From Aurantimonas sp. 22II-16-19i (GTDB taxonomy: Bacteria > Pseudomonadota > Alphaproteobacteria > Rhizobiales > Rhizobiaceae), in contig NZ_AQQS01000017.1 of the NCBI RefSeq assembly GCF_002088275.1, positions 48,535 to 112,534 of the forward strand: DNA of 64,000 nt, written 5' to 3'. The stretch's first letter is position 1; each line of letters starts with the position of its first letter. Under the pieces are notes generated by a model. The model was not told where the DNA came from, ran no database searches, and worked only from the letters and a program-made list of their open reading frames with translations. Below, piece after piece: positions 22,379-30,140 of this stretch. Made by a program: the position numbers and the translations under genes.

Positions 22379-22442
22379 AGACCGGCGCCTGAAGACCGGG
22401 GCCTGAAGATCGGAGCCTGAAGACTCGGGCCTGAAGATCGGG
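22373..22442 (+). repeat. Five tandem copies of a 14-bp repeat
   Basis: Units starting GCCTGAAGA at 22373, 22387, 22401, 22415 and 22429 differ at only two to four end positions. The first unit includes the stop codon of the DUF1097 gene. The array is compact and outside any gene apart from that stop. Confidence 0.85.
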
Positions 22443-22604
22443 GGCCCGAGACGCACCCGACGGACGGTTTCCGCGGCCCGTGAGGCCTTCACGGGTCGCG
22501 GGACGTATGGGACGGACCGACGCCGCCTTCGGCGACTGTCGGGCCGGCCCGGCGGACCTATGTCCCCGAACGAGCCAGAACCGGACGTTCGGGAGTTGCC
22601 GACG

Positions 22605-23582
22605 ATGACGATCCCTTGCCGCATGCAGGACACAGGCCGCGCGCCGCCGGAACGGGCGAGACGGGCGGCCGCGAGCGCCGCGTCGCTCGGCCTGGCGCTC
22701 TTCCTCGCCATGCCCGCCGTCGCCGCCGAGACCGGCGATCTCGAGGCGCTGCGCCAGCGGGCGCTCGAACTCGCCAACCAGGATCGCGCCGCCCACGACC
22801 TGCCGGCGCTGACGCTGCAGCCGGCGCTGAACGAGGCGGCGCAGGCCCATGCCGAGGACATGGTCGAGGACGGCTATTTCGCCCATGTGGCTCCGGACGG
22901 CACCGGCCCGCAGGATCGCTATCTCGCGGCTGGCGGCAGCCGGGCCAAGGTGGTCCGGGAAAACATCGCCCGCTGTTCCGGCTGCCCGGTGCCGCCGACG
23001 CTGGAGCGGGTCGAGGCCTTCGAGACCGGCTGGATGAACAGCCCGGAACACCGCCGCAACCTCCTGAGCGAGGGGCTGGCCGGCTTCGGCTATGGCATCG
23101 CCGGCGCGGACGGGCGGGTCTATGGCGTCCAGCTCTTCGCCGGGCCGGGGACGTCGCCAAGTGTCGGGCCGGACCAGGCGGCCGCGCCGATCCCGCCCGG
23201 CGAGCGCTCGGCGGCGATGGTGCGGCTGCTGGGCAGCGCGCGCGAGGGGCAGCCGGCGCTCGCGGCCGACGACGCCCTCGCCACGGCGGCCGCGGATCTC
23301 CTCGACCAGATGGCCTCGGGCGGCGAAACCCGGCTGTTCGAGGCGCTGCCGTCCGGCGAGAGGCGCGACTGGCGCTCCCTGAAGGTGCTGACCGCCGGCT
23401 GCGGCGGCTGCGGCACGGCCATCACCGACGCGGATCTGCGCTTCTTCCGCGACCAGTGGATGCAGGACCCGCAATTCTCCGCCGCCCTGACGAGCGACCG
23501 CTTCGAGGCGGCCGGCGCCGCGTTCGAGGCCGACGGCGAGGGCGGCAAGCAGGCGCTGGTGGTGCTGGGCGAGCGGCGGTAG
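22605..23582 (+). CDS. CAP-domain (SCP-like) secreted protein
   Basis: 325 residues: signal peptide (hydrophobic [17 protein letters not shown], about residues 30-45), then a CAP/SCP domain at about 50-180 with the usual signatures [45 protein letters not shown] and FGYGIAG. The conserved His/Glu cavity residues are present. The C-terminal 150 residues have no family I recognise but contain a CGGCG motif. It acts outside the inner membrane; bacterial CAP proteins have few proven activities. ATG 22605 has GGGAG about ten bases upstream; 22560 is also possible. Confidence 0.82.
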   Translation: MTIPCRMQDTGRAPPERARRAAASAASLGLALFLAMPAVAAETGDLEALRQRALELANQDRAAHDLPALTLQPALNEAAQAHAEDMVEDGYFAHVAPDGTGPQDRYLAAGGSRAKVVRENIARCSGCPVPPTLERVEAFETGWMNSPEHRRNLLSEGLAGFGYGIAGADGRVYGVQLFAGPGTSPSVGPDQAAAPIPPGERSAAMVRLLGSAREGQPALAADDALATAAADLLDQMASGGETRLFEALPSGERRDWRSLKVLTAGCGGCGTAITDADLRFFRDQWMQDPQFSAALTSDRFEAAGAAFEADGEGGKQALVVLGERR

Positions 23583-23749
23583 GTGGGGACGCGGCCGAGC
23601 GGAGCGGATCGATGGGAGGGCGGCGAGCGGGGCCGAAGGAGGGAGGGCCGTACGTTGCCGCTACTGGGAGGGCGCTGGCTGTACGGCAGCTCGGCGCCCA
23701 ATTTGGCCGTTGGATTGACAAGGAATACTTGTTTGGAGCGGACATATGT

Positions 23750-23918
23750 TATTATGACGACTAAAGTTTTTCATCTTAGTTGAAAGACGTTTGACGGCAC
23801 AGAAATGCACGTCCAGAGCGCCGCAATGTTTTTCCGCAATCTGAAGTATACGCGGCAGATCTACTGGCAGTGGGTTTGTGCGCACGGCCCAGAAAATGCC
23901 AGGCCGTGCGATTTTTTT
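23750..23918 (+). ncRNA. Possible small RNA ending in a Rho-independent terminator
   Basis: After the CAP gene there is an AT-richer stretch without an open frame, ending in a strong terminator at 23881-23918. Upstream, TTGACA (23715-23720) and a TTGTTT/TATTAT pair with 15-base spacing lie near 23730-23755, so a promoter is possible but not good. The terminator could instead end the CAP transcript. The 5' end is therefore a guess. Confidence 0.35.
23881..23918 (+). terminator. Rho-independent terminator
   Basis: 9-bp perfect stem CGCACGGCC/GGCCGTGCG (23881-23889 and 23902-23910), 12-base loop, one A, then T7 (23912-23918). It reads only on the plus strand. Its T-run overlaps the stop codon of the YjzC-like gene on the other strand. 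Confidence 0.8.
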
Positions 23919-24104
23919 AGGGTTTACGCCGATGCTGGGTCGGATCGACGAGGCGGTACCGCTGGCCCTTCTGTTGGGGGGGAGGGAGCGGTTCGCTTCG
24001 CGTAACAGTGCGTTCGACGCCGGTTCCACCACCTCGGGGGCCGGTGATCTCGTACTGGCCAGATTTCGGTGCCTTCTGCCCGGCTTGAGGAGCTTGTCAG
24101 GCAT
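23917..24104 (-). pseudogene. YjzC-like small protein, frameshifted
   Basis: ATG 24104 follows GGAGGTGG and reads MPDKLLKPG; shifting by one base at the GGG near 24079-24081 continues QKAPKSGQYEITGPRGGG...RTVTRSEPLPP...GQRYRLVDPT to a TAA at 23917. The joined 62-residue product follows the YjzC pattern (KPGQKAP-SG-Y-E-G, then GE-FP). Without the shift the frame reads unrelated residues. One missing base (in the sequence or the genome) explains it. It overlaps the HTH gene stop by eight bases, so they are an operon. Confidence 0.5.
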
Positions 24105-24282
24105 GCGCCACCTCCATGGAACCCGGCGAGACGTCCGCAAAGCGCTTCCCAGTCGCAATCTCGCTGATCCGTCCCTGATTCAGATCGAAATCTGCAGCGA
24201 TCCGGTGCTGAAAGTCTCCCCGGGCAAGCCGGGCCTTGATGATCGACACCTCCTGCGGTGTCAGCTTGGTGATGGTAGCCAT
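24097..24282 (-). CDS. Small helix-turn-helix protein
   Basis: 61 residues: LTPQEVSIIKARLARGDFQHRIAADFDLNQGRISEIATGKRF is a homeodomain-like helix-turn-helix of the kind found in small rhizobial mobile-region regulators. AGGAG lies ten bases before the ATG. It overlaps the next gene, the YjzC-like frame, by eight bases. The target is unknown. Its surroundings are AT-richer than the chromosome. Confidence 0.65.
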   Translation of the reverse strand: MATITKLTPQEVSIIKARLARGDFQHRIAADFDLNQGRISEIATGKRFADVSPGSMEVAHA

Positions 24283-24423
24283 TGAGGCATACTCCTAGGC
24301 GCGGATGAAAAGATTTGCCCCGGAGTCCCCAACCGTCTATCTCTTGGGTGCCACCACGAGAGTGCTTCGGTCTCCGGAGCCACAACGGTTGAGCGCGCCT
24401 AAGCCCTTCCGCCGTGTCGTGAA

Positions 24424-24453
24424 AAGCGGGGTGCCTTGCCGGGCGCCCCGCTT
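24424..24453 (-). terminator. Terminator of the higB-higA operon
   Basis: Stem AAGCGGGG-CGCC with ACCCCGCTT on the minus strand, loop about five bases, followed by TTTTC. It starts six bases after the higA stop codon. Confidence 0.7.
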
Positions 24454-24458
24454 AGTGT

Positions 24459-25688
24459 TTATGCGGCATCCTCCATCAGCAGCGGTCTCACTTCGTTCGT
24501 GCCGACGAATTGCGAAAGAAGCCGATAGTTGTGCATCTCATGACGGATGCGCCCGGCGACGATAGCAGGGTGCACATCAGCCTTCCGCGCCAGTGAGAGG
24601 ACATTCTGAACGCTCGGACTGAAACGAGCCGGATGCTCTTCCCAGAGCTTTGACGGAATCAACGCCTCCTGCGCCCACTCGTCAGCTTCGCGTTCGCGCT
24701 CATCATCGCGCTCATGGTTGCGCTCGCGAAGCTGAAGATCGTCAATGAAAATCTCGCCGTTTTCGTCTGAGAAATGACGACCAATGTGCGCAAGTTCATG
24801 CAGGAGGCAGAACCAAAAGTTATCGAGGCGGTCGTAACGGATTGTCATTCCGACGACGGGCACCTTGTCGACTGTCCACATTGCCGCGCCGTCGAGATAG
24901 GTCTTTGGCAGGTGCGCTGCGACGACAAGGGCGATCCCGTGCTTTGCGAGTTTCTCTTGTGCGAGTTTCGGGCCTTCGTCGAAAGTACTTAGCCGAGCGA
25001 TCTCTCGCATGAAATCGCGGTCGATAGTCGAGGTCTTGTAGACCCCCGCAAGCCCTGCACGGCGTGCCACGCAGAGGATATGGAGGCACCACGCTTGCAA
25101 GGCATGCACGTCCGACTTCGCGTTCGCGCGAGCGCCGCCACCTTGGCGAAAAAGTGCCTTTGGTAGAGCGCTCGGTCCACCGGCGCACGCAATCAGCTCA
25201 CGCACGATTTCCTCCGTGCGATCCTTGAAGTCTGCCTTCGTCTTGATCCAACCTCGCTTCACCATTTCCGCGATCGGGAAGTGATTGAGATCAATACCGG
25301 TTGGAGCCTTTGGCAGGCTTCCCCCATCCCGGATCAGCACTTCAGCGGGGATGCCCAGATGCTCATGCAGTGCGCGGATCATCTTCAGAGTCAGATCACG
25401 CTTGCCGCTCAAAATCTCCGAAGTCTTGGCTCGGCTTCCGAAGATCGGAGCAAGGTCACTTTGGCTCATCCCAAGCTGCTGCATGCGGAATTTGATTGCT
25501 TCTAAGGGATCGGGCGCATCCATTGTAAAATGCCGATCTTCGTACACCTCGACGAGAGTCGCGAGCACGTCGAGTTCGTCATCCTCCGCGGGAGACCGCC
25601 CCATATCCATGAGAGCTTCAACGCGGGCGAGAGCGGCTGCGTAGTCCTGCTCAGAATGAATTGGACGAATACGATGTTCGCTCATCAT
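24459..25688 (-). CDS. higA: HigA-type antitoxin fused to an ImmA/IrrE metallopeptidase
   Basis: 409 residues. Residues 1-60 are the HigA N-terminal helix region, 62-118 an XRE helix-turn-helix (FRMQQLGMSQSDLAPIFGSR...EILSGKRDLTLKMIRALHEHLGIP), and 250-400 an ImmA/IrrE-type domain with the zinc motif HELAHIGRH (297-305). It should bind and neutralise the HigB toxin and repress its own operon; the peptidase domain may give regulated turnover or sense ligands. Its ATG shares one base with the higB stop (TAATG). AT-rich, likely acquired. Confidence 0.88.
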   Translation of the reverse strand: MMSEHRIRPIHSEQDYAAALARVEALMDMGRSPAEDDELDVLATLVEVYEDRHFTMDAPDPLEAIKFRMQQLGMSQSDLAPIFGSRAKTSEILSGKRDLTLKMIRALHEHLGIPAEVLIRDGGSLPKAPTGIDLNHFPIAEMVKRGWIKTKADFKDRTEEIVRELIACAGGPSALPKALFRQGGGARANAKSDVHALQAWCLHILCVARRAGLAGVYKTSTIDRDFMREIARLSTFDEGPKLAQEKLAKHGIALVVAAHLPKTYLDGAAMWTVDKVPVVGMTIRYDRLDNFWFCLLHELAHIGRHFSDENGEIFIDDLQLRERNHERDDEREREADEWAQEALIPSKLWEEHPARFSPSVQNVLSLARKADVHPAIVAGRIRHEMHNYRLLSQFVGTNEVRPLLMEDAA

Positions 25689-25981
25689 TACACTTCCTCC
25701 GCGTTAATCTTGTCATACTCCTTGTGTGTCCCTAGAAAACGGACAAGCCCTATTCCCTTCTCATAATCGAACCTCAAGATCAGGCGATATTTGTTGCCGC
25801 AGATGTTGAAGACCACACGCCCACCTTTAAGAATGCTCGCGTTGCGGTATTGGGCCTTGATGTCCGCTGGCGTTTTCCATTTTGCCCGCCTTGCCTCTGC
25901 CCACCAAACGTCGAGCTGCACTTTCGCATCTGGAAAGCGCTCCCCGAAAGCAATCAGCTTGGGCCGGGCGATGATTTTCAT
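25688..25981 (-). CDS. higB: HigB-type mRNA interferase toxin
   Basis: 97 residues: MKIIARPKLIAFGERFPDA, VWWAEARRAKWKTPADIKAQYRNASIL, RVVFNICGNKYRLILRFDYE and VRFLGTHKEYDKI are the HigB signature. It belongs to the RelE superfamily and cuts mRNA on the ribosome. Gene order is toxin first, as in hig loci. It appears to be leaderless: the -10 box ends eight bases before the ATG and no ribosome binding site is seen. Confidence 0.9.
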   Translation of the reverse strand: MKIIARPKLIAFGERFPDAKVQLDVWWAEARRAKWKTPADIKAQYRNASILKGGRVVFNICGNKYRLILRFDYEKGIGLVRFLGTHKEYDKINAEEV

Positions 25982-25989
25982 GCCACAGA

Positions 25990-26049
25990 CTTATACAGCG
26001 ATCTCTCGACGTGTCAACGCTAAACGGTCCCTGATAGGGATCATTTAGC
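25990..26049 (-). promoter_or_regulatory. higBA promoter and palindromic operator
   Basis: TTGACA (26012-26017) and TATAAG (25990-25995) are 16 bases apart on the minus strand, close to ideal. Directly upstream, 26019-26049 is a 31-bp imperfect palindrome with outer arms GCTAAA/TTTAGC and inner TCCCT/AGGGA. The operator abuts the -35 box, as expected for HigA autorepression. Transcription should begin one to three bases before the higB ATG. Confidence 0.78.
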
Positions 26050-26194
26050 ATCTGACGGCCTCTCGCAGTCCCACGGTTGCGATCGCATAATCGGGAGGTT
26101 CGTAGGGCGCCGAGAAACTTAGCTTCCGGTTGGCGGCAATGATGTCGGACTCTCGCAGCCACTGGATCACTGTTGCTAGTTGATTCACGATCAT
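26045..26194 (-). CDS. Possible 49-residue protein upstream of higB
   Basis: Frame starting MIVNQLATVIQWLRESD and ending in VGLREAVRC-stop looks protein-like, with an amphipathic N-terminal helix. There is only a weak ribosome binding site (AGAAAG). Its stop codon lies inside the higBA palindrome. It may be a remnant of a larger gene; no family recognised. Confidence 0.3.
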   Translation of the reverse strand: MIVNQLATVIQWLRESDIIAANRKLSFSAPYEPPDYAIATVGLREAVRC

Positions 26195-26242
26195 CAACTT
26201 TCTGTTGGCTACAGCTCCAAAGCTGCTAGTCCCCTTTCGCCC

Positions 26243-27640
26243 CTAATGCGCCCTCTCCGGGTCTGGTTCGCTCAAACTGAAGATCATCCGGAACGCCGCG
26301 CCGCCGCCGCCGGGCTCCACGCGAAACGTTCCTCGCATGCGTCGCATGGCGGTTTCGCAGATCGAGAGGCCCAGCCCGCTTCCGGAGCGCGTGTCGTCGT
26401 TGCCCCGGACGAAGCGGGCGAAGTTCGAGCGGGGAAAGCCGTGGGGCAGGCCCGGACCGGTATCGGCGACCAGAAGCGTTCCGTCGTCGGAGAGGGACAC
26501 GGTGACGGTGCTGCCGATCGGCGTGTGCTTGCGGACGTTTTCCAGGAGGTTGCGCAGGATCAGGGCGATGAGTGTCGGGTCGCCGACGATCCGGACGGTC
26601 GAGTCGAGGCCGTCTGCCTCGATCGACCAGCCGGCGGAGACCAGCCGCGGGGCCGCCTCCTGCAGGATCTGGGCGACGGTTTCTCCGAGCTGGAGCGACT
26701 GAAGGGAGAACACCGTGCTGCCATCCAGCCGGGCGATCTGCAGCAGCTGCTCGATGAGGCGGGCCATGGCATCGATGTCTCGCATGGCCGCATCCCGGTC
26801 GGGATCGGAGGCGAGGCTTTCCAGTCGTAATTTCAGGTCGGCCAGCGGCGTCCGCAGCTCATGGGCGGCATGGATGGAGAAATCGCGTTGCGCGACGGCA
26901 CCGGTCCTGATGCTGTCCAGGGCATGGTTGACGGCGGCAATCAGCGGCTGCACCTCCGCAGGGGCCGATGAGCCGGCCAGCCGCTGATGCCCCAGATTGT
27001 CGAAGGTGATCCGTTCCGCCTGCGCCGCCACGCGTCTCAGTCCGCGGAGGCTGACGCGAACGATGGTCACTGCCGTGATCACCATGACGACGAGCATGGC
27101 CAGCGCCGCCCAGCCCAGCTCTTCGAGAGACTGGGCAAAGAACGTGTTGGTCAAGGCGGTGACATCCGAGCGCGGTCGCGCCAGCCGGAGCCATACCCCG
27201 AACTCCGGCACGTAGAGTTCGGCGATCAGGACAGGGCCGGCGCCGTCGAGCGTCGGTCCGCTGGAAAGGACGGGGTCCGGGCCTGCTGGTCCGGGGCGGC
27301 CGGCGGGAGCGTTGGCGTTCGAGCGATCCAGCACCGTCCCTGCCGCATCCGTGACGGCGTAGCCGTAGACGGGGCGTGGGCCCGACAGGAGCCCGGTATA
27401 AGGCGGGTCGATCTCCAGGGACGACTCGGCCGGGCGGTCGAGGACGACCGTGCCGCCCGGATCGCGCCGCAGCAATCGCGCCCATTCCTCGACCTGCGAG
27501 GACAAGCCGCGCTCTTCGATCGCGAACTGGCCGCGGGTGAATTCCATGGAGAGGATCGTGCCGGCACCGATGAGGGTCAGCGCGGACATCACGGTCACGA
27601 CGACCGCGAGCCTCACATCGAGGCGATAGACCCGTCTCAC
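26243..27640 (-). CDS. Membrane sensor histidine kinase of an OmpR-type two-component system
   Basis: 465 residues. Membrane segment at about 8-30, periplasmic sensor to about 165 (rich in Pro/Gly, no known domain), second membrane segment at about 168-190 (LGWAALAMLVVMVITAVTIV), HAMP-like linker, then HisKA with the phosphoacceptor in HAAHELRTPLADLKLRLESL and HATPase with NLLENVRKHTP, DTGPGLP and SGSGLGLSI. The GTG start overlaps the regulator stop (GTGA). It is the cognate kinase of the next gene. Confidence 0.9.
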   Translation of the reverse strand: MRRVYRLDVRLAVVVTVMSALTLIGAGTILSMEFTRGQFAIEERGLSSQVEEWARLLRRDPGGTVVLDRPAESSLEIDPPYTGLLSGPRPVYGYAVTDAAGTVLDRSNANAPAGRPGPAGPDPVLSSGPTLDGAGPVLIAELYVPEFGVWLRLARPRSDVTALTNTFFAQSLEELGWAALAMLVVMVITAVTIVRVSLRGLRRVAAQAERITFDNLGHQRLAGSSAPAEVQPLIAAVNHALDSIRTGAVAQRDFSIHAAHELRTPLADLKLRLESLASDPDRDAAMRDIDAMARLIEQLLQIARLDGSTVFSLQSLQLGETVAQILQEAAPRLVSAGWSIEADGLDSTVRIVGDPTLIALILRNLLENVRKHTPIGSTVTVSLSDDGTLLVADTGPGLPHGFPRSNFARFVRGNDDTRSGSGLGLSICETAMRRMRGTFRVEPGGGGAAFRMIFSLSEPDPERAH

Positions 27641-28314
27641 GGTCGGGTCTCGCTCAGAATGTAGCCGAGGCCCCGCAGCGCCTTGAGCTCGACCGTCGCC
27701 CCGGCGTCGACAAGCTTTTTGCGAAGCCGGTGCACCAGCGTCTCGACCGCATTGTCCGACCAGTCCTGGTGAAGCGCATAGACATGCTCGCCGAGCATCC
27801 GCTTCGGCGTCACGCGGTCGCCGGCCCGGATCAGCTTGTCGAGGGCGGCATGTTCCTGGGCGGTCAGCCTGACGTCCCGATCGGCCACGGTCAGGCTCGT
27901 GCCGTGAGGGGCGTAGAGGAGATTGCCGATCCGGAACTCGGCCGCCGTGATGTCCGCGGAGCGGCGTCGCAGCGCCCGCAGCCGTGCCAGCAGCTCTTCG
28001 GTCGCGAACGGCTTCACCAGATAATCGTCGGCCCCCGCATCCAGTCCGGCCACCCGGTCCCCGATCTCGTCCCGGGCGGTGAGCATCAATGTCGGCGTCC
28101 GCAGGCCGGCGGCACGGGCCGACCTGACGAGCGCCCGCCCGTCGCCATCGTCGAGCATGACGTCGACGATGCAGAGGTCGTAGGCCGTCATCTTCCAGGC
28201 CGCCTCGGCGTCCGCGACGGTCGCGAAGACATCGACCGCATGGCCGGCCTCGGTCAGCCGTCGCCCCAGGGCCTCGCACAGCAGGCGATCATTCTCGACG
28301 ACCAGAATCCGCAC
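27637..28314 (-). CDS. OmpR/PhoB-family response regulator
   Basis: 225 residues. Receiver (1-115) with VVENDR acidic pair region, phosphoacceptor in CIVDVMLDDGDG, Thr in LMLTARDE, and Lys in YLVKPF; winged-helix output domain (125-225) with HQDWSDNAVETLVHRLRKKL and GLGYIL. GTG 28314 with GGAGA six bases upstream is the start. It lies divergent from a PAP2 phosphatase gene and overlaps its kinase gene. Systems of the PmrA/PhoP type often control lipid A changes; a link to the neighbour is inference. Confidence 0.9.
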   Translation of the reverse strand: MRILVVENDRLLCEALGRRLTEAGHAVDVFATVADAEAAWKMTAYDLCIVDVMLDDGDGRALVRSARAAGLRTPTLMLTARDEIGDRVAGLDAGADDYLVKPFATEELLARLRALRRRSADITAAEFRIGNLLYAPHGTSLTVADRDVRLTAQEHAALDKLIRAGDRVTPKRMLGEHVYALHQDWSDNAVETLVHRLRKKLVDAGATVELKALRGLGYILSETRP

Positions 28315-28566
28315 CGCGTGTCTCCATACGCTTCCGTTGGCTGGTCGACGGGACGCTCTCACCGTGCTGACGGGCCGTGCGCGATCCGACGAAGTCGCCC
28401 GGGCTTCCGGGATGATGTCGCTCGTCCGTTCGAGCGCCGCGAGCCTCCCAATTTCCTGTCAGCCGGAGCCTGCCCGGTCAATCTTTCTCCGCGGGCTCTC
28501 TCCACGGGTTCACGGCGCGTTCGGCTGCAAGTGTTCTGCAAGTTACCCCGCGCATGCGCCGGGGCC

Positions 28567-29292
28567 ATGAGCGAATCCCAGTCCATCCCCGTTTCATCTG
28601 GCGCGCAATCGGACCGTCTGATCGTCGCGTTCCTGATCGGCATCGTGGCGACCAGCCTGTTCTTCTGGTTCTTCCCGCAAGTCGATCTGGTTGTCAGCCG
28701 CTGGTTTTACAGCTCCGGTGACGGCTTCGGCTTGTCCGGAAATCCAACCCTGCAATGGCTCCGTGGCAGTTCTCCCTGGGTTTTGGCCGGGGTTGTTCTG
28801 GTTCTCCTGGCGCGCATTCTCCGGGATGCCATCCGCGGTGCCTCGACCTGGCCCCGGCTGCGCAAGCCGATCTGGCTGCTGTCCGGACTGGCTCTTGGTC
28901 CGGGCCTCGTGGTGAACGGCCTCCTGAAGGAGTTCTGGGGCCGGCCGAGGCCAGTCCAGGTCGACGTCTTCGGAGGGGACGCAGTTTATCAATCCGTCTG
29001 GGTCGTCAGCAATTGGTGCGATCGAAACTGTTCGTTCGTGAGCGGAGAGGCTTCCTCGTCAGCCTGGCTGGTCGCTGCGGCGCTCGTGACGCCTCCGCCC
29101 GTCAGGCTGGCTGCGACAGCAACGGCTCTTCTCTATGCGGGGTCCTTATCGCTGAACCGGATCGTCTTCGGCGGACATTTCCTTTCGGACGTCATCCTCG
29201 CCTGGCTGATCTGCGGATTGATCTTCGCCATCCTCTATCGCCTCATTCCAGAGACTGCTGAGCGGTTTCGCTCGCGCCGTGACAGGGCCTGA
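28567..29292 (+). CDS. PAP2-family membrane phosphatase
   Basis: 241 residues with about six membrane segments. The phosphatase motifs are LKEFWGRPRP (first, Lys/Arg), FVSGEASSSAW (second) and LNRIVFGGHFLSDVI (third, Arg and catalytic His). The second motif normally reads PSGH; here the His is Glu, which I believe recurs in lipid A-type PAP2 proteins. Substrate may be lipid A phosphate or undecaprenyl pyrophosphate in the inner membrane. It is divergent from the two-component regulator with 252 bp between. Confidence 0.82.
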   Translation: MSESQSIPVSSGAQSDRLIVAFLIGIVATSLFFWFFPQVDLVVSRWFYSSGDGFGLSGNPTLQWLRGSSPWVLAGVVLVLLARILRDAIRGASTWPRLRKPIWLLSGLALGPGLVVNGLLKEFWGRPRPVQVDVFGGDAVYQSVWVVSNWCDRNCSFVSGEASSSAWLVAAALVTPPPVRLAATATALLYAGSLSLNRIVFGGHFLSDVILAWLICGLIFAILYRLIPETAERFRSRRDRA

Positions 29293-29440
29293 GCACAGCC
29301 GTCAGGGGCGAGCCGATCTGCCGGGTTCCTCCGATCCCCCGTCGACAGATCGCGAACATGCCGCTCGCCTGTGGGAGGCGTCCCGCAGGCCGCACTCGCC
29401 GTCGTTTCGAGACGTCTCGGAAGGGGCCGGGGCCGGCCCG

Positions 29441-30061
29441 TCACGGGGTCTTCGGCCAGCCCGCCATCGCGGCCTCGGCGATCCCCATCAGCTTGGCGCG
29501 TCCCGCGCCGTCCTTGGCGAGGGTCGACATGCCCTGGACCACGGCAAACACATGGCCTGCCAGCATCTCGGCGTCCGAGCCGGACGGCAGAAGGCCCTCG
29601 CTTATGTCTCGCGCGATCCGGGCGCTGAGCGCCGCCTCGATGCCCCGGCGGATCCCGGCCAGCGCCTCGCGCACGGCGTCGGCCTCCGCGGAACTGGTGA
29701 CCAGGGAACTGGCGAGGAGGCAGCCGGGCGGCGTGTCGGTGCCGGTGTCGCCGAGCGCTGCGGCCACCAGCAGGTCGCGTGCCGCATCATGGGCGCTCAC
29801 GGCGTCCGCGATGCTCCGTTCGACGGCTTCGAGGCCCCCGAGATAGCGATGGACCGCCTCCAGGAACAGGCGCCGCTTGTCGCCGAAGGCGGCGTAGAGG
29901 CTGGGCGGCGTGATGCCCATCGCCCGTGTCAGGTCGGCGACGGAGGTCGCCTCGTAGCCGTGGCGCCAGAACAAATGCATGGCGGTGACGAGAGCCGCGT
30001 CCCGGTCGAAGGAGAGCGGCCGTCCCGTGCGGCGTGCGGGCGGGGCGGGCGAGGGTTTCAT
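29441..30061 (-). CDS. TetR-family repressor
   Basis: 206 residues. DNA-binding helix-turn-helix at about 12-58 (ALVTAMHLFWRHGYEATSVADLTRAMGITPPSLYAAFGDKRRLF broken in two here: ends with SLYAAFGDK). The C-terminal part is the AefR/TetR_C_33 type ligand domain with PGCLLASSLV. The ATG directly follows a 20-bp palindrome and is divergent from an aldo-keto reductase, so the repressor most likely controls that gene and itself. Confidence 0.88.
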   Translation of the reverse strand: MKPSPAPPARRTGRPLSFDRDAALVTAMHLFWRHGYEATSVADLTRAMGITPPSLYAAFGDKRRLFLEAVHRYLGGLEAVERSIADAVSAHDAARDLLVAAALGDTGTDTPPGCLLASSLVTSSAEADAVREALAGIRRGIEAALSARIARDISEGLLPSGSDAEMLAGHVFAVVQGMSTLAKDGAGRAKLMGIAEAAMAGWPKTP

Positions 30062-30109
30062 AGCGTTCGATATAGAACGCTTGACCCTGCCGATCAAGCC
30101 GACTAGACC
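30062..30109 (+). promoter_or_regulatory. TetR operator overlapping the aldo-keto reductase promoter
   Basis: Perfect inverted repeat AGCGTTC-N6-GAACGCT at 30062-30081. Its last base begins TTGACC (30081-30086), which is 17 bases from TAGACC (30104-30109), a plausible promoter for the plus-strand reductase. The other edge touches the repressor ATG. Binding would block both genes. Confidence 0.7.
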
Positions 30110-30140
30110 GCTTCCATAGCGATCACTAGGAAACGATTTC

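Noticed and set aside
27730..28566. A long N-terminal extension of the PAP2 phosphatase
   Set aside because: The extension is antisense to the response regulator gene; ATG 28567 starts directly before the first membrane segment.
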